64,000 nucleotides of DNA from Priapulus caudatus (GCF_000485595.1 NW_014577092.1:669040-733039), one strand, 5' to 3'. Numbered from the stretch's first letter, positions 21,701 through 35,408 are shown. Translations and numbers: made by a program. Notes: generated by a model from the letters alone, not told the origin.

Positions 21701-22472
21701 ACATTATAATTCATTCATTTGCACAATAAGGAATATTTTATTGTCAACTCTTGTATTATGACTAGGGAATTCAGCTCATCAGAATATCAAATTGCACTTT
21801 TCGTGACAAAGTTAGAAGGTTTGTTTCAATAATAATATTAAAAGGAAGGAAAATGTACAGGAGGTTTATAGGATTATTTGTAATGATAAAAAGGTTCTCT
21901 TTATTTTCTTTATTTGGCCTAGGGTAGAAAGTGGAATTTAAAAAATAAAAAATAAAATAAGAAATAATTAAAGTAAATAAGAGCCTATATATTTGCACCT
22001 TTTTATGGTATCATTCACTACGTATCTCCATATGCAGCGTACGGTCCTCCACAACACTTGATTACACCGCGGAGAGGCATATAACCATAGACAATTAATA
22101 TGATAAACCATATATTATATATTAGATATATATATATGATATTATATAATATATATTGTAACACATGGGATATGCTATTATTTCTATTATATAAAAACAG
22201 ACAGCGGAGCGGAGGCGTAGCGGTTTTTTGGCTTCCTAAAATGTGCGGACGTCCGTCTTCCGTTGCGTAACTACATCGTCATTGCACGTGATTTCGGAGA
22301 GTGGTCGCTATAGTAATAGTGATTTTCTGTATGGAGAGTTGCAGAGTGATTGCTGCTGACGCGCCTATCCTCGGGCAATTGATGACAGCGATGTGATCAT
22401 TAGATGTGACTCGCTGTTGCGCGTGCGTGCGATTATGTTTTGGGCTGTTCGTGCGTGTGTGTGTGTGCGTGT

Positions 22473-22516
<44 letters not shown>

Positions 22517-25141
22517 GGTGTTCGTGTTGTGTGCTGTGTGTTGTGTGTGTGTGTGTGGTGATGTGTGGTGTGTCGTGTGTGTGTTGTGCTGTGTGTGTGT
22601 GTGTGCGTGCGTACGTGCGATGTGGTGTGGGTGCGTGTGTGTGCTGTGTGGTGCGTGGCCGGGCGCGCGTGAATGGCGTGCGTAAGTTAGTGCGTGCTGG
22701 CGTGCTGCGTGTTCTGCGGGTGTGTGCCGGCGTGTGTAGCGTGCGTTGTGGCCGGTGCGCGCCGTGAATGCGTTGCGTATATAAGTGCGTGCGCGGGCGT
22801 GGTGTGTGCAGCGCCGGCGTGAGTGCACTGTGTGATGCGTGCGTTGCGTGCGTGTTGTGGTGGCGAAGCTGTTTAGCGATATAAACCGAGTAAGCAGGTG
22901 GCGCCAGCTCTGTTTCTCCAACAGTCATATAACGCGATATTATGTATGCGGCCTACGCTTATATATGTATGTATATTATATGTTATCAGAAGTAGAATAT
23001 TCAGGGAGAGGAGTGTGATTTAATAAACCAAGGGAACTTCGTCATTTGACTAGCCATTTAGAATACCTGACGATTTTAACTACGGTAACCAAACAAACTT
23101 GAGCTTCAAATCGTCACAGTAACATTCGCCTAGCATTCATTCGCGCCTGAGATTGGAGCTGAGAGGTGCTGGCTGATTGCGGTAGGGCGTGGCATGCGTG
23201 GGTATTACCAGCTGTAAACTAGTCAAAGATTAAGCTCGTCCGGAGTGTGTGCGTGTGTCCAATTCCAAGGCGAGCCACACCTGCATCGGGCGAGGGCGCA
23301 AAGAGTCCCAAGAGTTCGTTAGTAGCTGCCCTATGTCTCTAGAGTTAGGGCGGGTTATGGAGTCGATTCCTGGCAATCAGAATGGAGAATCAGTGTGGTA
23401 CGTTTTAGACTGTACCTCCGGATGCGGGTGTATACTAACGAACGTTTCGCACGATGCCTAGCGAATGTCCTGTGTACGATTTGAGCTAAGTTGGTTGAGT
23501 TACCGCGTAGAAATTCGCAAGGTATTCTAAGGCTATTAAATGAAGAATGATTCCCTTATCTATTACTACACTGCCTTCTCTATTAATCTACTCTGATTAT
23601 GTATATAATAGTATGTTATATATAATCGGCCGCTAGGACTTGCGATTTAAGGGCGGTATATTTTTTCCGTCGTGACGGGTGTAGATGCATTAGGCTTGAT
23701 GCACAAGACTAGATGTGTGAGTCACGGCGATTATCGGCTGCGGGATTACGCGGTACTGGCTGAGTGGGAGTGAACCAAAAAAAACCACAAATGAAGTTAT
23801 TCCGTCGAACGATGTTGGTCGATTTTGTCATTGTGTTGATGTTGCGTAGTCGTATGTAGTCGTGATATAGGGGGTCGTCATAGCAGCGAGCCGCTACCCT
23901 TTTGTAGCGACTATCTTAGCATTCTATTGTAGTCGTTAGTTATGGTTGTTCAAGCGACATCAGGACATGAACTGGAACCTCATTGCGAGTGTTGTTTGAT
24001 ATTGACAAGAACTTTTGCGCAATCACGAGAGAATGTTGCTCGAATGCTCTGGTTTGCTGTAAGTCTGGCGAGTGTTTAAATGTGATTAACGTATTGTGTT
24101 AAGTGAACGTAAGAAGGAGGTCGGTATAAACGTGGAGATACACCGTAGAAACACGGACTAATCATTAAGTACATCGTTTCTGTAGTGTTTCGGCCGCGCG
24201 TTAGGCTCGAGCAAATACCCGGCAGGAGAGTATTTAGCGTTCGGTCTTTCTATTTTGTTGGTACTTCACGGTTTTTATAGCTTCGGCTGATACTTTGATG
24301 GCTCATGTGATCACACTCTGTGCGCGGCCTGCCATGTTTAGATCAACGGAACGAATATAGGTGTTGTAACAACTAGAAGGCTTTCGCATACGGCAGCAAG
24401 CCGAATAAGCATCAAACAGAGAAATTAAGTTTAAAAATACTCAGGAAGAGTTCGTCGCATACAAACATATCTACATATTCATTTGTGCAAATAACACAGA
24501 TTTAAGCTTCTATACCTCGCATCGAAACTTTCAGTAGTTCGGGTCCCCGTTTTAAAAACACAAAAATGGCACGACCGTCAACCAATGGCTACACCACCTT
24601 GAGCGGGATAGCAGCATATTACACGGCCACGGACATTCTACTTCGAATGCTTCTAGACGTCCACGAGCATCTACCTTGCGTGTCATAATGCAATAGTGTC
24701 AGTCTAGTTCAAGAATTTCGTACCTGCAAAAAAAATTCTATAGAATGCTTTGCCAGAGACAGGGAGGCGTGCTTGGTCCGTGATCGGGGAAAAGTCCAAC
24801 GGTGTACAGGTTTACGGATGGTACCGTTGTGTGCCACCATTAATACGTTTCCATTTGCGCTTGGCATTTTATATTTCGTTCATATTTCGACAGCTTTTCA
24901 ATAACCGCGCCAGCATTCTCGCATTACAATCACGTCTAGTAGAGACATATTCGTCGCTGAGAAGTTTTTTGGATGTGCGGTCATTTGTCGGAGGGTCCCC
25001 TACTGCAGTGGTTAATCGTTGCCGCGTCTGCATCTTAAAGCGGTTAACACTACTGACGTTTGTGTTGCTCCGAATTGGACTCAACATCGCCAACTATATA
25101 CAACGCGACAATCGGCAGTGAAAAAAAAAAAAAAGAAAAAC

Positions 25142-25172
<31 letters not shown>

Positions 25173-27590
25173 AACGCAAAAGATGGCGCGAACAACGATA
25201 GAGAGCAACATATTACTTCACTGATGCAATCGATTGCTCGAATTCTAAAATGTTCCTGACAATTCGCTCACATAAATCGGTAGTGTAAACTAGCTTACAA
25301 CAGAGCCCGCTTATTTCCCGCCGTCTCCGCAGTAGAGCCTGGAGTGTTTCTGCTTCTGCTTTTTTCTTTCAATTCGTTCAATCGCATGAATGGATGCGCT
25401 GATAGGATTGTCTGGGTCTTAGGCGCAAGCGATATGAGAACGCCTGTTCTGCTAGATCTATACAAATACGACATACGCATCATACCGTCGTCTCTATTAC
25501 ACTAAAGTTGTCATAGAGCAAGATTCTTCCTATGACAAATATTGTGTGTATGGTTGTGGGCATCATAGTTAGTTTAGCGAGGCGCTATTATGAGTAAAGT
25601 GCATTTTCAGGCTGTAAAAGGGAACGAAGTCTGACATCGGCAATGATTGTGATAGGAAGAATGCTGTTCTCTGACAAATAGTGTCATAGAAGCGTATATG
25701 CGTATTCGTATTTGTCAAGATTTAGCAGAACATGCTCGCACTAACGCGTGTAGGTAGCTGCTCCCTCTGCTGTCAGCTGCCTGTCGCAGCGTTTGTTGGT
25801 TGTAAAGCCGCTCGCACACGTGAGTAATTTACTCCAGTAAAATTCATCATGCGTCAAAATACTTGTGCTCGCTAGCTGCGTAATCTAGCTCCAACACTGG
25901 TTACTCACAGCGCATGCGTTTAAAATCATTGTGCTGGCGCACCAGTATTGGTCTGACGCACAAGTCACGTGATCCTGGCATTACCACTTAACCTTGAGTA
26001 ATTCTCTACGTGGGGCAGCGCGCTGAACAATATTTCGTCGTGAGTTATTCTTGACGCATGCGTCATTTAACTGTGAGTAAAAATACTCACGTGGTCGCCG
26101 GGCCTTTAGAGTGGGATTGCAAACCACTACGTTGTCCTCCTCCAGCTCATTTTGCTAAGCCTCGAGACCGAATATACGGTCACGGGCTAGATCTTCGAAC
26201 TTCTTGTATCTTCATATTTTTAATTAGGTATAATAATTTATACGACCAGTCGAGAACGCATGCGGAGAGCTCGAGTAGAAAGTCCTTTGTTCTTTTCGGT
26301 CGTCGGCGTTGGTTAGGAACATGTATGTTGTATTCGAGAAAAACTTTAGAAGAGAAATTTTATGTGTGGTTTGTCTGGTGGCTAGCCTGCCATGCACGCT
26401 ACGCTATCGGTGCTATTTCGGATGGTGATTTTCATCAAATATTCACATTAGTATTGAAAATTAATTATTCGACGTAATAAGATCGCAGATTGGCTAGCTT
26501 GTTTTTCCTAATAGGCATGCGCAGATCGACAGAAATCGCTATTACTGGGGGGGCATCACGGTTGTGCAACTTAAAGTGCTACATATTCGCATTCAATTAC
26601 GCTAATTCTCCGAGTACTCGATAGCAAATACTTACGTGTCATTGGCATATTCATACAACCTTATGGCAAAAATAAACTCTAGTTCTCACATTTCACTGCG
26701 CGTGGTCTCATAAAAGGTTATTTTGAAATACCTCCAATGTGTTGAAATCTCTCACGTGTTGTTGACAGTTCCCCTTAATCCCCAGCAACCGTGGCAGCGG
26801 GCGGCGGTACAGCGTACGGGCGCAGCAAGATAAAAACATGACGTCACGTCACCAGTTCGAAGGGCTTTTGTTTGGAACAGTCGCGTTTTGCGCCAGAATG
26901 CAGTTCTCACCGTCTTCTCTTGTGGTTTTAATAGCATAAACCGCAGTGAAATGGGAGCAACTAGAGTTTATATTTGTCATAAGGTGTGATTTTGCATGAC
27001 ACGAAGTATTGCTAGCTAGTACTGGAGAAATTAGCGTTTGGATGGCGATTGTGAGCTCTTAATAAGTAGATTTCATCTCGACGGGCAGAGTTGTACAGCG
27101 TCGCATGATAATTTTCCATATGCGGAGTATTTTACCCGATGTACCCATGGTTTTGCAAAACTGCGCGTCGTAGTCAAATGTGACCGCTCCAGCAAAACCA
27201 GGATTAAGTAGGAAATTCTACATTGAGTTATGTGCATATCTGAATAGATCATTTAATTACCCTTTAAAATGATATATAATATTTGGCTATATCTAAAGAA
27301 TTGACCGATCTACAGCAATTTGAAGATCGGAAACACGACTTATTCGGAATAATGCAGCTTTTGAGATTAAAGCGTTCTGGGATGAGCGGGATGAGCGGAT
27401 CTGGGGCCCAGTCGGGGATGAAGCGGTCAGGGGCAGGTCAAAAAAAATAATTAAAATTAAAAATGCCATAATAATCTAAGATATCTGAAACCTATATATC
27501 GGTTAAAATAGCACTTAGGAATTGTTTTTTGTAAAAATCTCATTTTGTCGCAGGTAGGCCATTTTTCAGCATTGACATGTGTGCGTGCCT
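18700..27590 (-). repeat. Error-rich inverted copy of 30940-39260
   Basis: Reading the reverse complement of 39260 down to 30940 reproduces this segment in order. Shared landmarks include TGGTGCACTTTACGCAATGT (about 18782, complement near 39160), the E3 exon, CGCGGGCTGGGGCGAAGAG (20340, complement near 37760), both inverted-repeat MITEs and GTCAGGGGCAGGTC (27428, complement near 31130). Differences are mostly single-base indels plus long homopolymer insertions (G run at 20550-20640, A run at 25122-25170) absent from the clean arm. That error pattern is typical of unpolished long-read sequence, so this is probably not a separate locus. Confidence 0.88.
19030..19315 (+). pseudogene. Error-rich inverted copy of cyclase exon E3
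   Basis: Aligns with E3 along its whole length on the plus strand: ATTCGCG.CGGACATCTGCG, GACAGCTGTTCGTCGTCAGTG, CGGCGACTG.TACTACTG and GTGCGTAAG are recognisable. Many indels destroy the frame and an in-frame TAG appears. The tandem duplication of the acceptor end is also visible here (about 18970-19040). Most likely an artefact of the inverted noisy copy, not a gene. Confidence 0.8.
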
Positions 27591-27615
27591 NNNNNNNNNN
27601 NNNNNNNNNNNNNNN
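27591..27615. other. 25-N scaffold gap
   Basis: A run of 25 N between the inverted noisy copy and the direct noisy copy. Its placement at the join of two duplicated segments supports a mis-scaffolded or fold-back contig. Confidence 0.99.
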
Positions 27616-28879
27616 ATTATCTATATACTAGTATATATATATATATACACTATATATATTGTTTACTATTATGGTTTTAGCCGCAAATTACCGGACATCA
27701 CCCCCGGCATTACCGACAATTACCCCCGAGCATTTACCCTCATGCCTCCCAGCAATTACCGGCATTCCCGGGCACTACCCGGAATTACGCCCGCTATCAC
27801 CCCCTGAATTACCCCCCGATGCCTTCATCCCCGGACAATTACCCTGGACAATCCCGCCGGCATTTACCCCCCCGGCGCACCCTCCCGGATATCGGAATTT
27901 AGCCCCCCGGCAATTTACCGGACATTTAACCCGACAATCACCCGGAATTTACCCCCCGGACATTTCCCCGGACAATTACCCCGGATTTACTCCCGGCATT
28001 TGAGGAGGCGTTAGGGGACGCGGACGGTTGTGGAGGGAGATGGGAGGAGGTAGAGAGCGTAGAGGAGGTGCAGGTGGTGCGTTGAGGAGGAGGAGAGGAG
28101 GAGGGAGAATGTGATGAGAGGAGGAGCAGGAGCTTAGGTTGAGCGCCTCTCTACCTCTTCCCTCCCCTATTCCTTCTCTCTTCCTCTCTCCTCCTCACTT
28201 CTCCCTCTCTCCCTCCTCACACCTTTCCCTCTTTCCCCTCCACCTTCCTCTCCTCCTCCTGCTCCTCCCATTTCTCCCCCTCTTGTCCGCCCCTCTCTCG
28301 TCCTCTCTCTCCCCACTTTCCCACGCTTTCTCTTCCTCTTCCTATCCTCCACTCCTTCCTCTCTCTCTTTTCTCCTCCTCACCTGTCTCCTCCTCTCCTC
28401 TCACACTTTCACCACTTTCCTTATATATATATATATATATATAATTATACGGCTGCTGATGCGTTGTCTCGTCATTCTATAGGCGTAGGCACGCAATCAC
28501 GCATGCTTAGTTCCCAGGCTTCTGTGATTCTATTAGCTGACACCGACGCTAAACATTAACTCGCACTACTTTCGCTTCGTCTGGATTCTTTCGTTTTGAG
28601 CATGAGGTTTTTGTATTTACTTGATATATCATGTTAGCTGTGCACATAACCACACTCGTGTGCGCGCGTGTCCGTGCGTGCGTGTGTGCGTGTGTGCGTG
28701 ATGGTTGGTGTGTGCGAGCACGTGAGAGCGCGAGCGCCAGTCAATACTGTGGTACCTGTGTGTGTGTGAGTGTGTCTTTACTGCTGCCCTGGGCAGTCTC
28801 ACTCCACTCAATAACTGTACTTTTGGACTCCTCACAAATAGACCACTCACTCCGGTATTAGCGAGTAGAGTGAAGTTAC

Positions 28880-29780
28880 CCTACCATGCTGGTTTATGCG
28901 CATGCTCTTTGCTTACCCAGGCAGTCTGCGCATGCTCTTTGCTTACCCAGGCAGTCTGTGCATGCTCTTTGCTTACCCAGGCAGTCTGCGCCTACTTTTT
29001 GCTTACCCAGGCAGTCCGCGCATGCGCTTTGCTTACCCAGGCAGTCTGCGCATGCTTTTTGCTTACCCAGGCAGTCTACGCATGCTCTTTGCTTACCCAA
29101 ACAGTCGGTGCATGCTTTTTGCTTACACAGGCAGTCCGCGCCTGCTTTTTGCTTATCCAGGCAGTCTGCGCATGCTCTTCGCTTACCCAGGCAGTCTACG
29201 CATGCTCTTTGCTTACCCAGACAGTCTGCGCATGCTTTTTGCTTACCCAGGCAGTCTGCGCATGCTCTTTGCTTACCCAGGCAGTCTACGCATGCTCTTT
29301 GCTTACCCAGGCAGTCTTCGTATGCTTTTTGCTTACCCAGGCAGTGCGCGCCTGCGTTTTGCTTACCCAGGCAGTATGCGGTCATCCTCTTTGCTTACCG
29401 CCAGCAGTCGGCCCGGCATGCCCTGTGCTTCTACCCAGGCAGTCTTGGGTGAGTCTGCGCAAATGCTCTTTGCTTACGCCAGAGCAGTCTGCGCAATGCT
29501 CTCCTTGCTTACCCGAAGGGCAAAGTCTGCGCATCGCTCTCGCTTACTGCCAGCGCAAGTCCTACGCATGCTCGTTTGCTACTCAGGCAGTCCTGCGGCA
29601 GATTTTTGCTAACACCAGGCAGTGCGCGCCTGCGTTTTGCTTACCCCAGGGCAGTATCGCCAATGCTCTTGCCCTTACCCAGGCAGTGAGGCGCAGTTGA
29701 TCTTCGTGCTTACCCAGGCAGTCTGCGTGAGTCTGCATGTCCGGTTGCTTTACAGGCAGTCTCGCATGCTTCCGTACAGG
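28880..29780 (-). repeat. 30-bp donor-derived array, second copy
   Basis: About 16 clean 30-bp units to 29380, then units disrupted by indels to 29780. The same unit as 17131-17584, with a different internal variant order, which could reflect a second haplotype or uncorrected reads. Confidence 0.9.
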
Positions 29781-29949
29781 CAGTCCCGGCCTCTCATGTT
29801 GTTGGCGAGAGTGACGTCATTCGAACCAGACGTCCGAACTGCCACTTGGCGCCAGTCCGAGCACAGCCGCAGTCAGCGGCGTCCGCGTGCGATCCCACAC
29901 CAATGTTCAACGCGCCACGCCGACCAGGTGCCTCGGTCGACCAGCCTCG
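29778..29949 (-). pseudogene. Error-rich copy of cyclase exon E4
   Basis: Matches 17585-17746 throughout but with inserted bases (for example ATTCGAACCAGACGTCCGAAC where E4 has ATTCGACCAGACGTCGAAC) that break the frame. The donor GTAAGC is replaced by GTACGG. The number of simple insertions argues for sequencing error over evolutionary decay. Confidence 0.82.
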
Positions 29950-30939
29950 CGAGCGGGAGTCGAGAAGGCGAACCATTAGGTGTTGCCGCGTTCAACGGTG
30001 ATAACAGGCAGGTTGACTAAGCGCCGGGAACTTAAAGCTCGCGTGTTCACAGTGAGATGAGAGGAGGTCCAAACCTATCACGAAGAGCGGGGGCGGGTGG
30101 GTGGGGTGGGAACCCACGTCCCGGTAGAGACGAGGGTAGGGCAACTGCAACGCACGTGTGAAACCGTGAATAGTATATATAGTATGAGTCATGTGAGTGA
30201 ATAGTATACATTAGCGTAATAGGACTCAAGACTAGAGGGATTCGGGGGTCGGCGTCTGCTTGCGTTATTTATGACTTTTGGTTCTTTCTGTGCTGGCTTC
30301 GACTGTATGATCATGTTGTCTCAGCAGCGTTAGCGAGCCAATGTTCCTCGCCAGCAAGAGAGTCAGACGTGGGCTGAGCTGGTAGGAAGGGTGGGACAGT
30401 GGTAGGACAATCATGATGGAGCCGAGGCGCGCAAATGCGATACAACCTACTTGCCGTGAATACAACCTGCGCACACAAGCGATCCAGCGGGTTGGTTTCT
30501 ACACACAATACGCACGCTCGGCAATATACGGAACGAACGAACGCACGTCCACAGCCAGACAGCACCACGCAGCGTGGTGAAACACATATAAGTAACCAAC
30601 ACAAGTTTACATCCGGCTATCCGAGAACGTCATTTCCCTTGGCCACTTATTACATGAGTACATGACGTGGGAGATATATCTTCACTTGTGGGCATCATTT
30701 AACCGCCTGGTTAATAATTGCACACGAAACGCGGAGAAAGCAACCGTTAACTCCACAACGCCTCAACAGGGCACGCTGCTGCGATTTATCACTGTCTTGC
30801 AAAGGTTGACAGGCACGAGTTCCTAATTTAACTTTTAATGAAACGTTAATTTAAGCGATCTGTGACACCGCTCCAAGCATAATACGGGGCGGGGCGGGCG
30901 CGACTAAGGTCGCAAGCCCTCATTGCCCTTTTAGCGTAA

Positions 30940-31536
30940 CTGAGCCAACGCACACATGTCAATGCTGGAAAATGGCCTATAGCCTGGACAAAAATGAGAA
31001 AAGTGTGGGACAAAAAAAGTTCCTAAGTGCATATTGGTAACCGCGCATATATAGGTGGTCAGATACTCTCCTACGTGATTATTATGCATTATTTTGTAAT
31101 TTTTAATTATTTTGTTTTTGACCTGCCCCCTGACGGCGCTTATCCCGACTGGGCCGCCAAGATCCCGCTTCATCCCCCCGCTCCACTTCCAGAAACGCTT
31201 TATCTCAAAGCTTGCCGCGCTCATTTCCGAATAAGTCGGTTTTCCGATCTTCAAGAATTGCTGTAATTCGTCAAATTCTTGTAGATAATAGAGGCCAAAT
31301 TATATATCATTTTTAAAGGTAATTAAAATGATCTATTCAGATATGCCACAGAGGGACGCGAGAGAGAGGGCCTACCTAATCCTGGTTTCTGCTGGAGCGG
31401 GTCACAGTTTGATTTAACGACCTGCACGTTTTGCAAACCATAGGGTAACAAGTCGGTAAAAATACTCCGCCATATGAAATTATCCATGCGCACGCTGACA
31501 GAAACTCTCAGGGTCCCGAGATGAATATCTACATTA
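30940..31536. other. Clean intronic sequence, no gene seen
   Basis: AT-rich unique sequence, the start of the clean arm whose noisy inverse lies at 18700-27590. A minus-strand frame at 30931-31254 shows no recognisable motif. Confidence 0.5.
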
Positions 31537-32040
31537 AAAGGCCACAATGCGCATCCAAAAACGCGTAATTTTCTCCAGTACATGAGACCGTAGCAAGAGT
31601 ACTTCGTGTCATGCATAATCACACTACCTTATGACAAAATAAACTCTATTGCTCCCATTTCACATGCGCGTTTGCTTAAAAACCCACAAGAAAGAGGTGA
31701 GAAAAACTGGCATCCTGGCGCAAACGCCGACTGTTTCCCAAACAAAATAGCCTCGAAGTGGTGACGTGACGTCACATGTTTTTATCTTTGCTGCGCCCGT
31801 ACCGCTGTACCGCCGCACCGCTGCACGGTTGCTTGGGGATTAAGGAAACTGTCAACAACATCGGAGAATTTCAACAACATTGGAGGTATTTTCAAAATAC
31901 CTTTTATAAGACAACGCGCAGTGAAATGGGAGGAACTAGAGTTTATTTTGCCATAAGGTAGTATGATTATGCATGACACGAAGTATTTGCTAGTCTAGTA
32001 CTGGAGAAATTAGCGTTTGAATGCGCATTGTGAGCCTTTA
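31537..32040. mobile_element. Inverted-repeat element (~130-bp arms)
   Basis: Left arm about 31537-31672 and right arm about 31913-32040 pair across ATTATGCATGACACGAAGTA, AAATAAACTCTA and the outer TAAAAGGC-CACAATGCGCAT motif. The interior (31680-31910) contains a GTGACGTGACGTCAC motif and GC-rich sequence. Non-coding; a MITE or foldback element by structure. Confidence 0.7.
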
Positions 32041-32469
32041 ATTGCACAACCGTGCCCAGCATTATAGGATTTCTGTCGCGCATGCTAATTAGGAAACAAG
32101 CTAGCCAATCTGGTATACGTCGCAGAATTATTAATACTATGTGAATATTTATGAAAATCAATCCGAAATAGCACACGATAGCGTAGCGTGCATGTGCAAG
32201 GCTGCCACAGACAACACACAAAAAAATTTCTCTCTAAAGTTTTTCTCCGAATAAACATACATTTTCCTAACCAAACGCACGACGAAAAAACAAGAACTTC
32301 TACTCGAAGGCTCTCCGCCTAGCCGTTCTCGCTGGTCGCTATAATTAATTATACTAATTAAAAATATGAAGACTAACAAGAAGTCGAAGATGTAGCGTGA
32401 CCGTATATTCGCGTCAGCACCTAGCAACAATGGGTGGGAGGACACACGTGTGGTTGCAAATCCCACATC

Positions 32470-32761
32470 TAAAGCCCGGCGCACACGTGAGTATTTTTAC
32501 TCAAGTAAAATGACGCATGCGTCAAAATACTCACGCGAAATATTTTCAGCGTCTGCCGCACACGTGAGTAAAATTACTCAAGGTATAAGTGGTAATGCAG
32601 ATCACGTGACTGTGCGCAGCCAATACTGGGCGCACAATGATTTAAACGCATGCGCTGTGAGTACCAGTGTTGAGTAGATTTACGCAGCTAGCGCGCACAC
32701 GTATTTAGACGCATGCATAATTTTACTTGAGTAAAATTACTCACGTGTGCGCCGGGCTTTA
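32470..32761. mobile_element. MITE with ~40-bp terminal inverted repeats
   Basis: Both ends read TAAAGCCCGGCGCACACGTG AGTA-TTTTACTCAAGTAAAA inward, one internal mismatch region. Length about 292 bp with no coding capacity. The outermost TA on each side may be a TA target duplication, which would suggest a Tc1/mariner-type origin, but that is an inference. A noisy copy occurs at about 25803-26107. Confidence 0.85.
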
Positions 32762-32828
32762 CACACAACAACCGCTGGCGACGGCAGCGACAGCAGAAGG
32801 AGCGTACCTACACGCGTATATGCAGCAT

Positions 32829-33105
32829 GTTCTGCTAGAATCTATGACAAATACGACATACGCATATACGCTCTCCTATGACACTATTTGTCATGGAAAG
32901 ATTCTTCCTATTACAAATATTGCCGAGTCAACTTCGTTCCGTTTTACAGCTGAAATGTACTACATCATAATAGCGCTCCTAAACTCCTATGATGCCCACA
33001 ACACATACAACAATATTTGTCATAGGAAGAATCTTGCTATGACAACTAGTGTCATAGGAGAGCGTATATGCGTATATCGTATTTGTCATAGATGCTAGCA
33101 GCACA
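32829..33105. mobile_element. Foldback element with ~95-bp arms
   Basis: Left arm about 32829-32927 and right arm about 33010-33105 share CTATGACAAATACGA, ATACGCATATACGCTCTCCT and ATGACAC in inverse order. A shorter TTTGTCATRG motif recurs within each arm, giving nested hairpins. Non-coding. Confidence 0.8.
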
Positions 33106-33264
33106 GGCTGTTCTCATATCGCTTGCGCCTTCAGCAAAACGAACCCCAAACAATCATCAGCGCATCTTCAATGCGATGAAATCGATGAGAAGCAGATAAA
33201 AGCAGGAGCAGAAACATCTCCAGCTCTACTGCGGGGACGGCGAGAAACAAGCGGGGCTCTGTTG

Positions 33265-33471
33265 TAAGCTAGGTTTACACTACCGACTTTATGTTGGCGA
33301 ATTGGCCAGGTGGACCAATTTCGCAATTCGGCAACTCCGAGTTGGCGAAAATAGTTGCTCTCGATCGGTTGGTCGCGCATCTTTTACGTTTACACTGCCG
33401 ATTGTCGGTTGTATAGTTGGGATGTTCGTCCAATTCGCCAACACAAAGTCGGTAGTGTAAACCCAGCTTTA
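33265..33471. mobile_element. MITE with ~45-bp terminal inverted repeats
   Basis: Ends read TAAGCTAGGTTTACACTACC GACTTT and, in complement, TAAAGCTGGGTTTACACTAC CGACTTT; both continue into TGTTGGCGAATTGG. About 207 bp, non-coding. A diverged half-copy (GATAGTGTACACCCAGCTTTAA) is seen at about 40095-40120, showing the family is dispersed. Confidence 0.85.
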
Positions 33472-34769
33472 GATGCAGACGCGGCAACCGATTAACCACT
33501 GCGTGAAGAGGCGTCGACAAATGACAGCACATCAATAAACTTCTCAGCGACGAATATGTCTCTACTAGACTTATATGCGAGAGTTGCGCGGTTATTGTAA
33601 AGCTGTCGAAATATGAATCGAAATATAAAATGCAATCGAAATGGAACACGTATATAGGTGGCACACAACGGTAGCCATCCGTAAATTGTTCACCGTTGGA
33701 CTATTTCGTCTCTGGAAAAGGCATTCTTTAGAATTTTTTTGCGGTAAAATTCTGAACTAGAATGCACTAATTTGCATTATGCACGCAAGGTAGATGCCTC
33801 GTGGACGTCTAGAAGGCATTCGAAGTAGGATTGGTCGTGGCGTGTAATTGTGCTATTCCGTCAAGTGGTGTAGCCATGGTGACCGGTCGGCCATTTTTGT
33901 GTTTAAAACGGGACCCGACTACTCGAAAGTTTCGAGCGAGGTATAGAGCTTAAATCTGTGGTTATTTAGCATGAATATAGTGTATGTTGTGTATGCGACG
34001 AAACTCTCTGAGTATTTTTAATTAATTTCTGTTTGATGCTTATTCAGGCTTGCTGCCTATGGAAGCCTTCTACTGTTGTACAACACCTATAATTCGTTCC
34101 GTTGTTAAACATGGCAGGCCGCGCACAGAGTGTGATCAGTGAGCATCAAAGTATCGCCGAGCTAATGGAAACACCGTCGTAAGTACCAACAAAATAGAAC
34201 GCCGACGCTAAAATACTCTCCCTGCGGTGTGCTCGAGCCTAACCGCGGCCGAACACTAAAGAAACGATGACTTCATGTTAGTCAGTGTTTCTACGTGTAT
34301 TCACGTTATACCGACTCTCTTCTACGTTCTTAACGCAATAACGTTAATCACTTTAAACACTCGCCAGATTACAGCAACAGAGCAATTCGAGCAAATTTCT
34401 CAGTGATTTCGAAAGTTTTGTCAATAATTCAAACACACTCGCAATTGATGGATTTCCTAGTCCATCCTGATGTCCTGAACAACATGATAACGACTACAAT
34501 AGAATGCTAAAAATAGTCGCTAAAAAAGGAGCGGCGCTGACGGACCCCCTATATCACGACTACATACGACTACGAACATCAAAACAATACAAAATCGACA
34601 AAAATCGTTCGACGGAGATAAGCTATCATGTCCTCCACTCGCCAGACCGCGTAATCCGCAGGCGATATCGCCGTTGACTCACACATCTAGTCTTGTTGCA
34701 GTCAAGCCTAATGCATCTACACCCGTCAGCGGAAAAATATCCGCCTTAAATCGGCAGTCCTAGCGGCGA

Positions 34770-35408
34770 TATATATACATATATATATATATATCAGAAG
34801 TAGATAATAGGGAAGGAGTGTAGTCAATAGATAAGGGAAATTCGTCATTTACTAGCCTTAGAATACCTGCGATTTACTACGCGTAACTCAACCAACTTGA
34901 GCTCAAATCGTACACAGTACATTCGCCTAGCATCGTGCGAAATCGTTTCTTCGTATACACCCGCAATCCGGAGATACAGTCTAAAACGTACGACACGATT
35001 CTCCATTCTGTTGCCAGCAAATCGACTCCATAACCCGCCTAACTTGAAACAATAGGCAGCTACTAACGACTCTTGGGCACTCTTGCGCCCTCGGCGATGC
35101 GGTGTGGCTCGCTTGGAGATTGGACATCCACGCAACCCTCGGCGAGCTAATCTTTGACCTATTTACAGCTGGTATGCCCCCACGCATGCACGCCTACCGC
35201 AATCAGCAGCAGCTCCAGCTCCAATCTCCCAGGCGAATGATGCTAGGCGAATGTACTGTGTACGATTTGAGCTCAAGTTGGTTGAGTTACCCGTAGTAAA
35301 TCGTAGGTATTCTAAGGCTAGTAAATGACGAATTTCCCTTGTTTATTAAAGTCACACTCCTTCCCTAATATCTACTTCTGATATACATATATATACATAC
35401 ATATATAA
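34770..35408. mobile_element. Inverted-repeat element (~150-bp arms) bounded by (TA)n
   Basis: Arms about 34791-34936 and 35236-35385 match inversely over ATATCAGAAGTAGATA, GGGAAGGAGTGT, AAGGGAAATTCGTCATTTAC and CTCAAATCGTACACAGTACA. TA microsatellites abut both ends, consistent with insertion into a TA tract. The interior (34937-35235) is unique and non-coding. Confidence 0.8.

Larger units (their letters stand above)
27640..30935 (+). repeat. Error-rich direct copy of ~15114-18570
   Basis: Follows the order of the clean segment: CCCCGGACA minisatellite (27660-27990), purine then pyrimidine tracts (28000-28420), unique sequence, 30-bp array (28880-29780), E4 copy, then the intron up to CTCCAAGCATAATACGG. 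It differs by frequent one- and two-base insertions. It runs directly into 30940, so it probably shows the true adjacency between the clean E4 segment and the clean E3 segment. Confidence 0.88.

Noticed and set aside
25122-25170. Long A run as a retrogene or SINE tail
   Set aside because: The clean copy of the same sequence (near 33386) has no A run; it is an artefact of the noisy copy.
19030-29949. A second adenylyl cyclase locus (E3 copy on plus, E4 copy on minus)
   Set aside because: The copies carry dense indels of sequencing-error type, lie in opposite orientations beside an N gap, and bring their intronic repeats with them. A misassembled duplicate explains this better than a paralogue.
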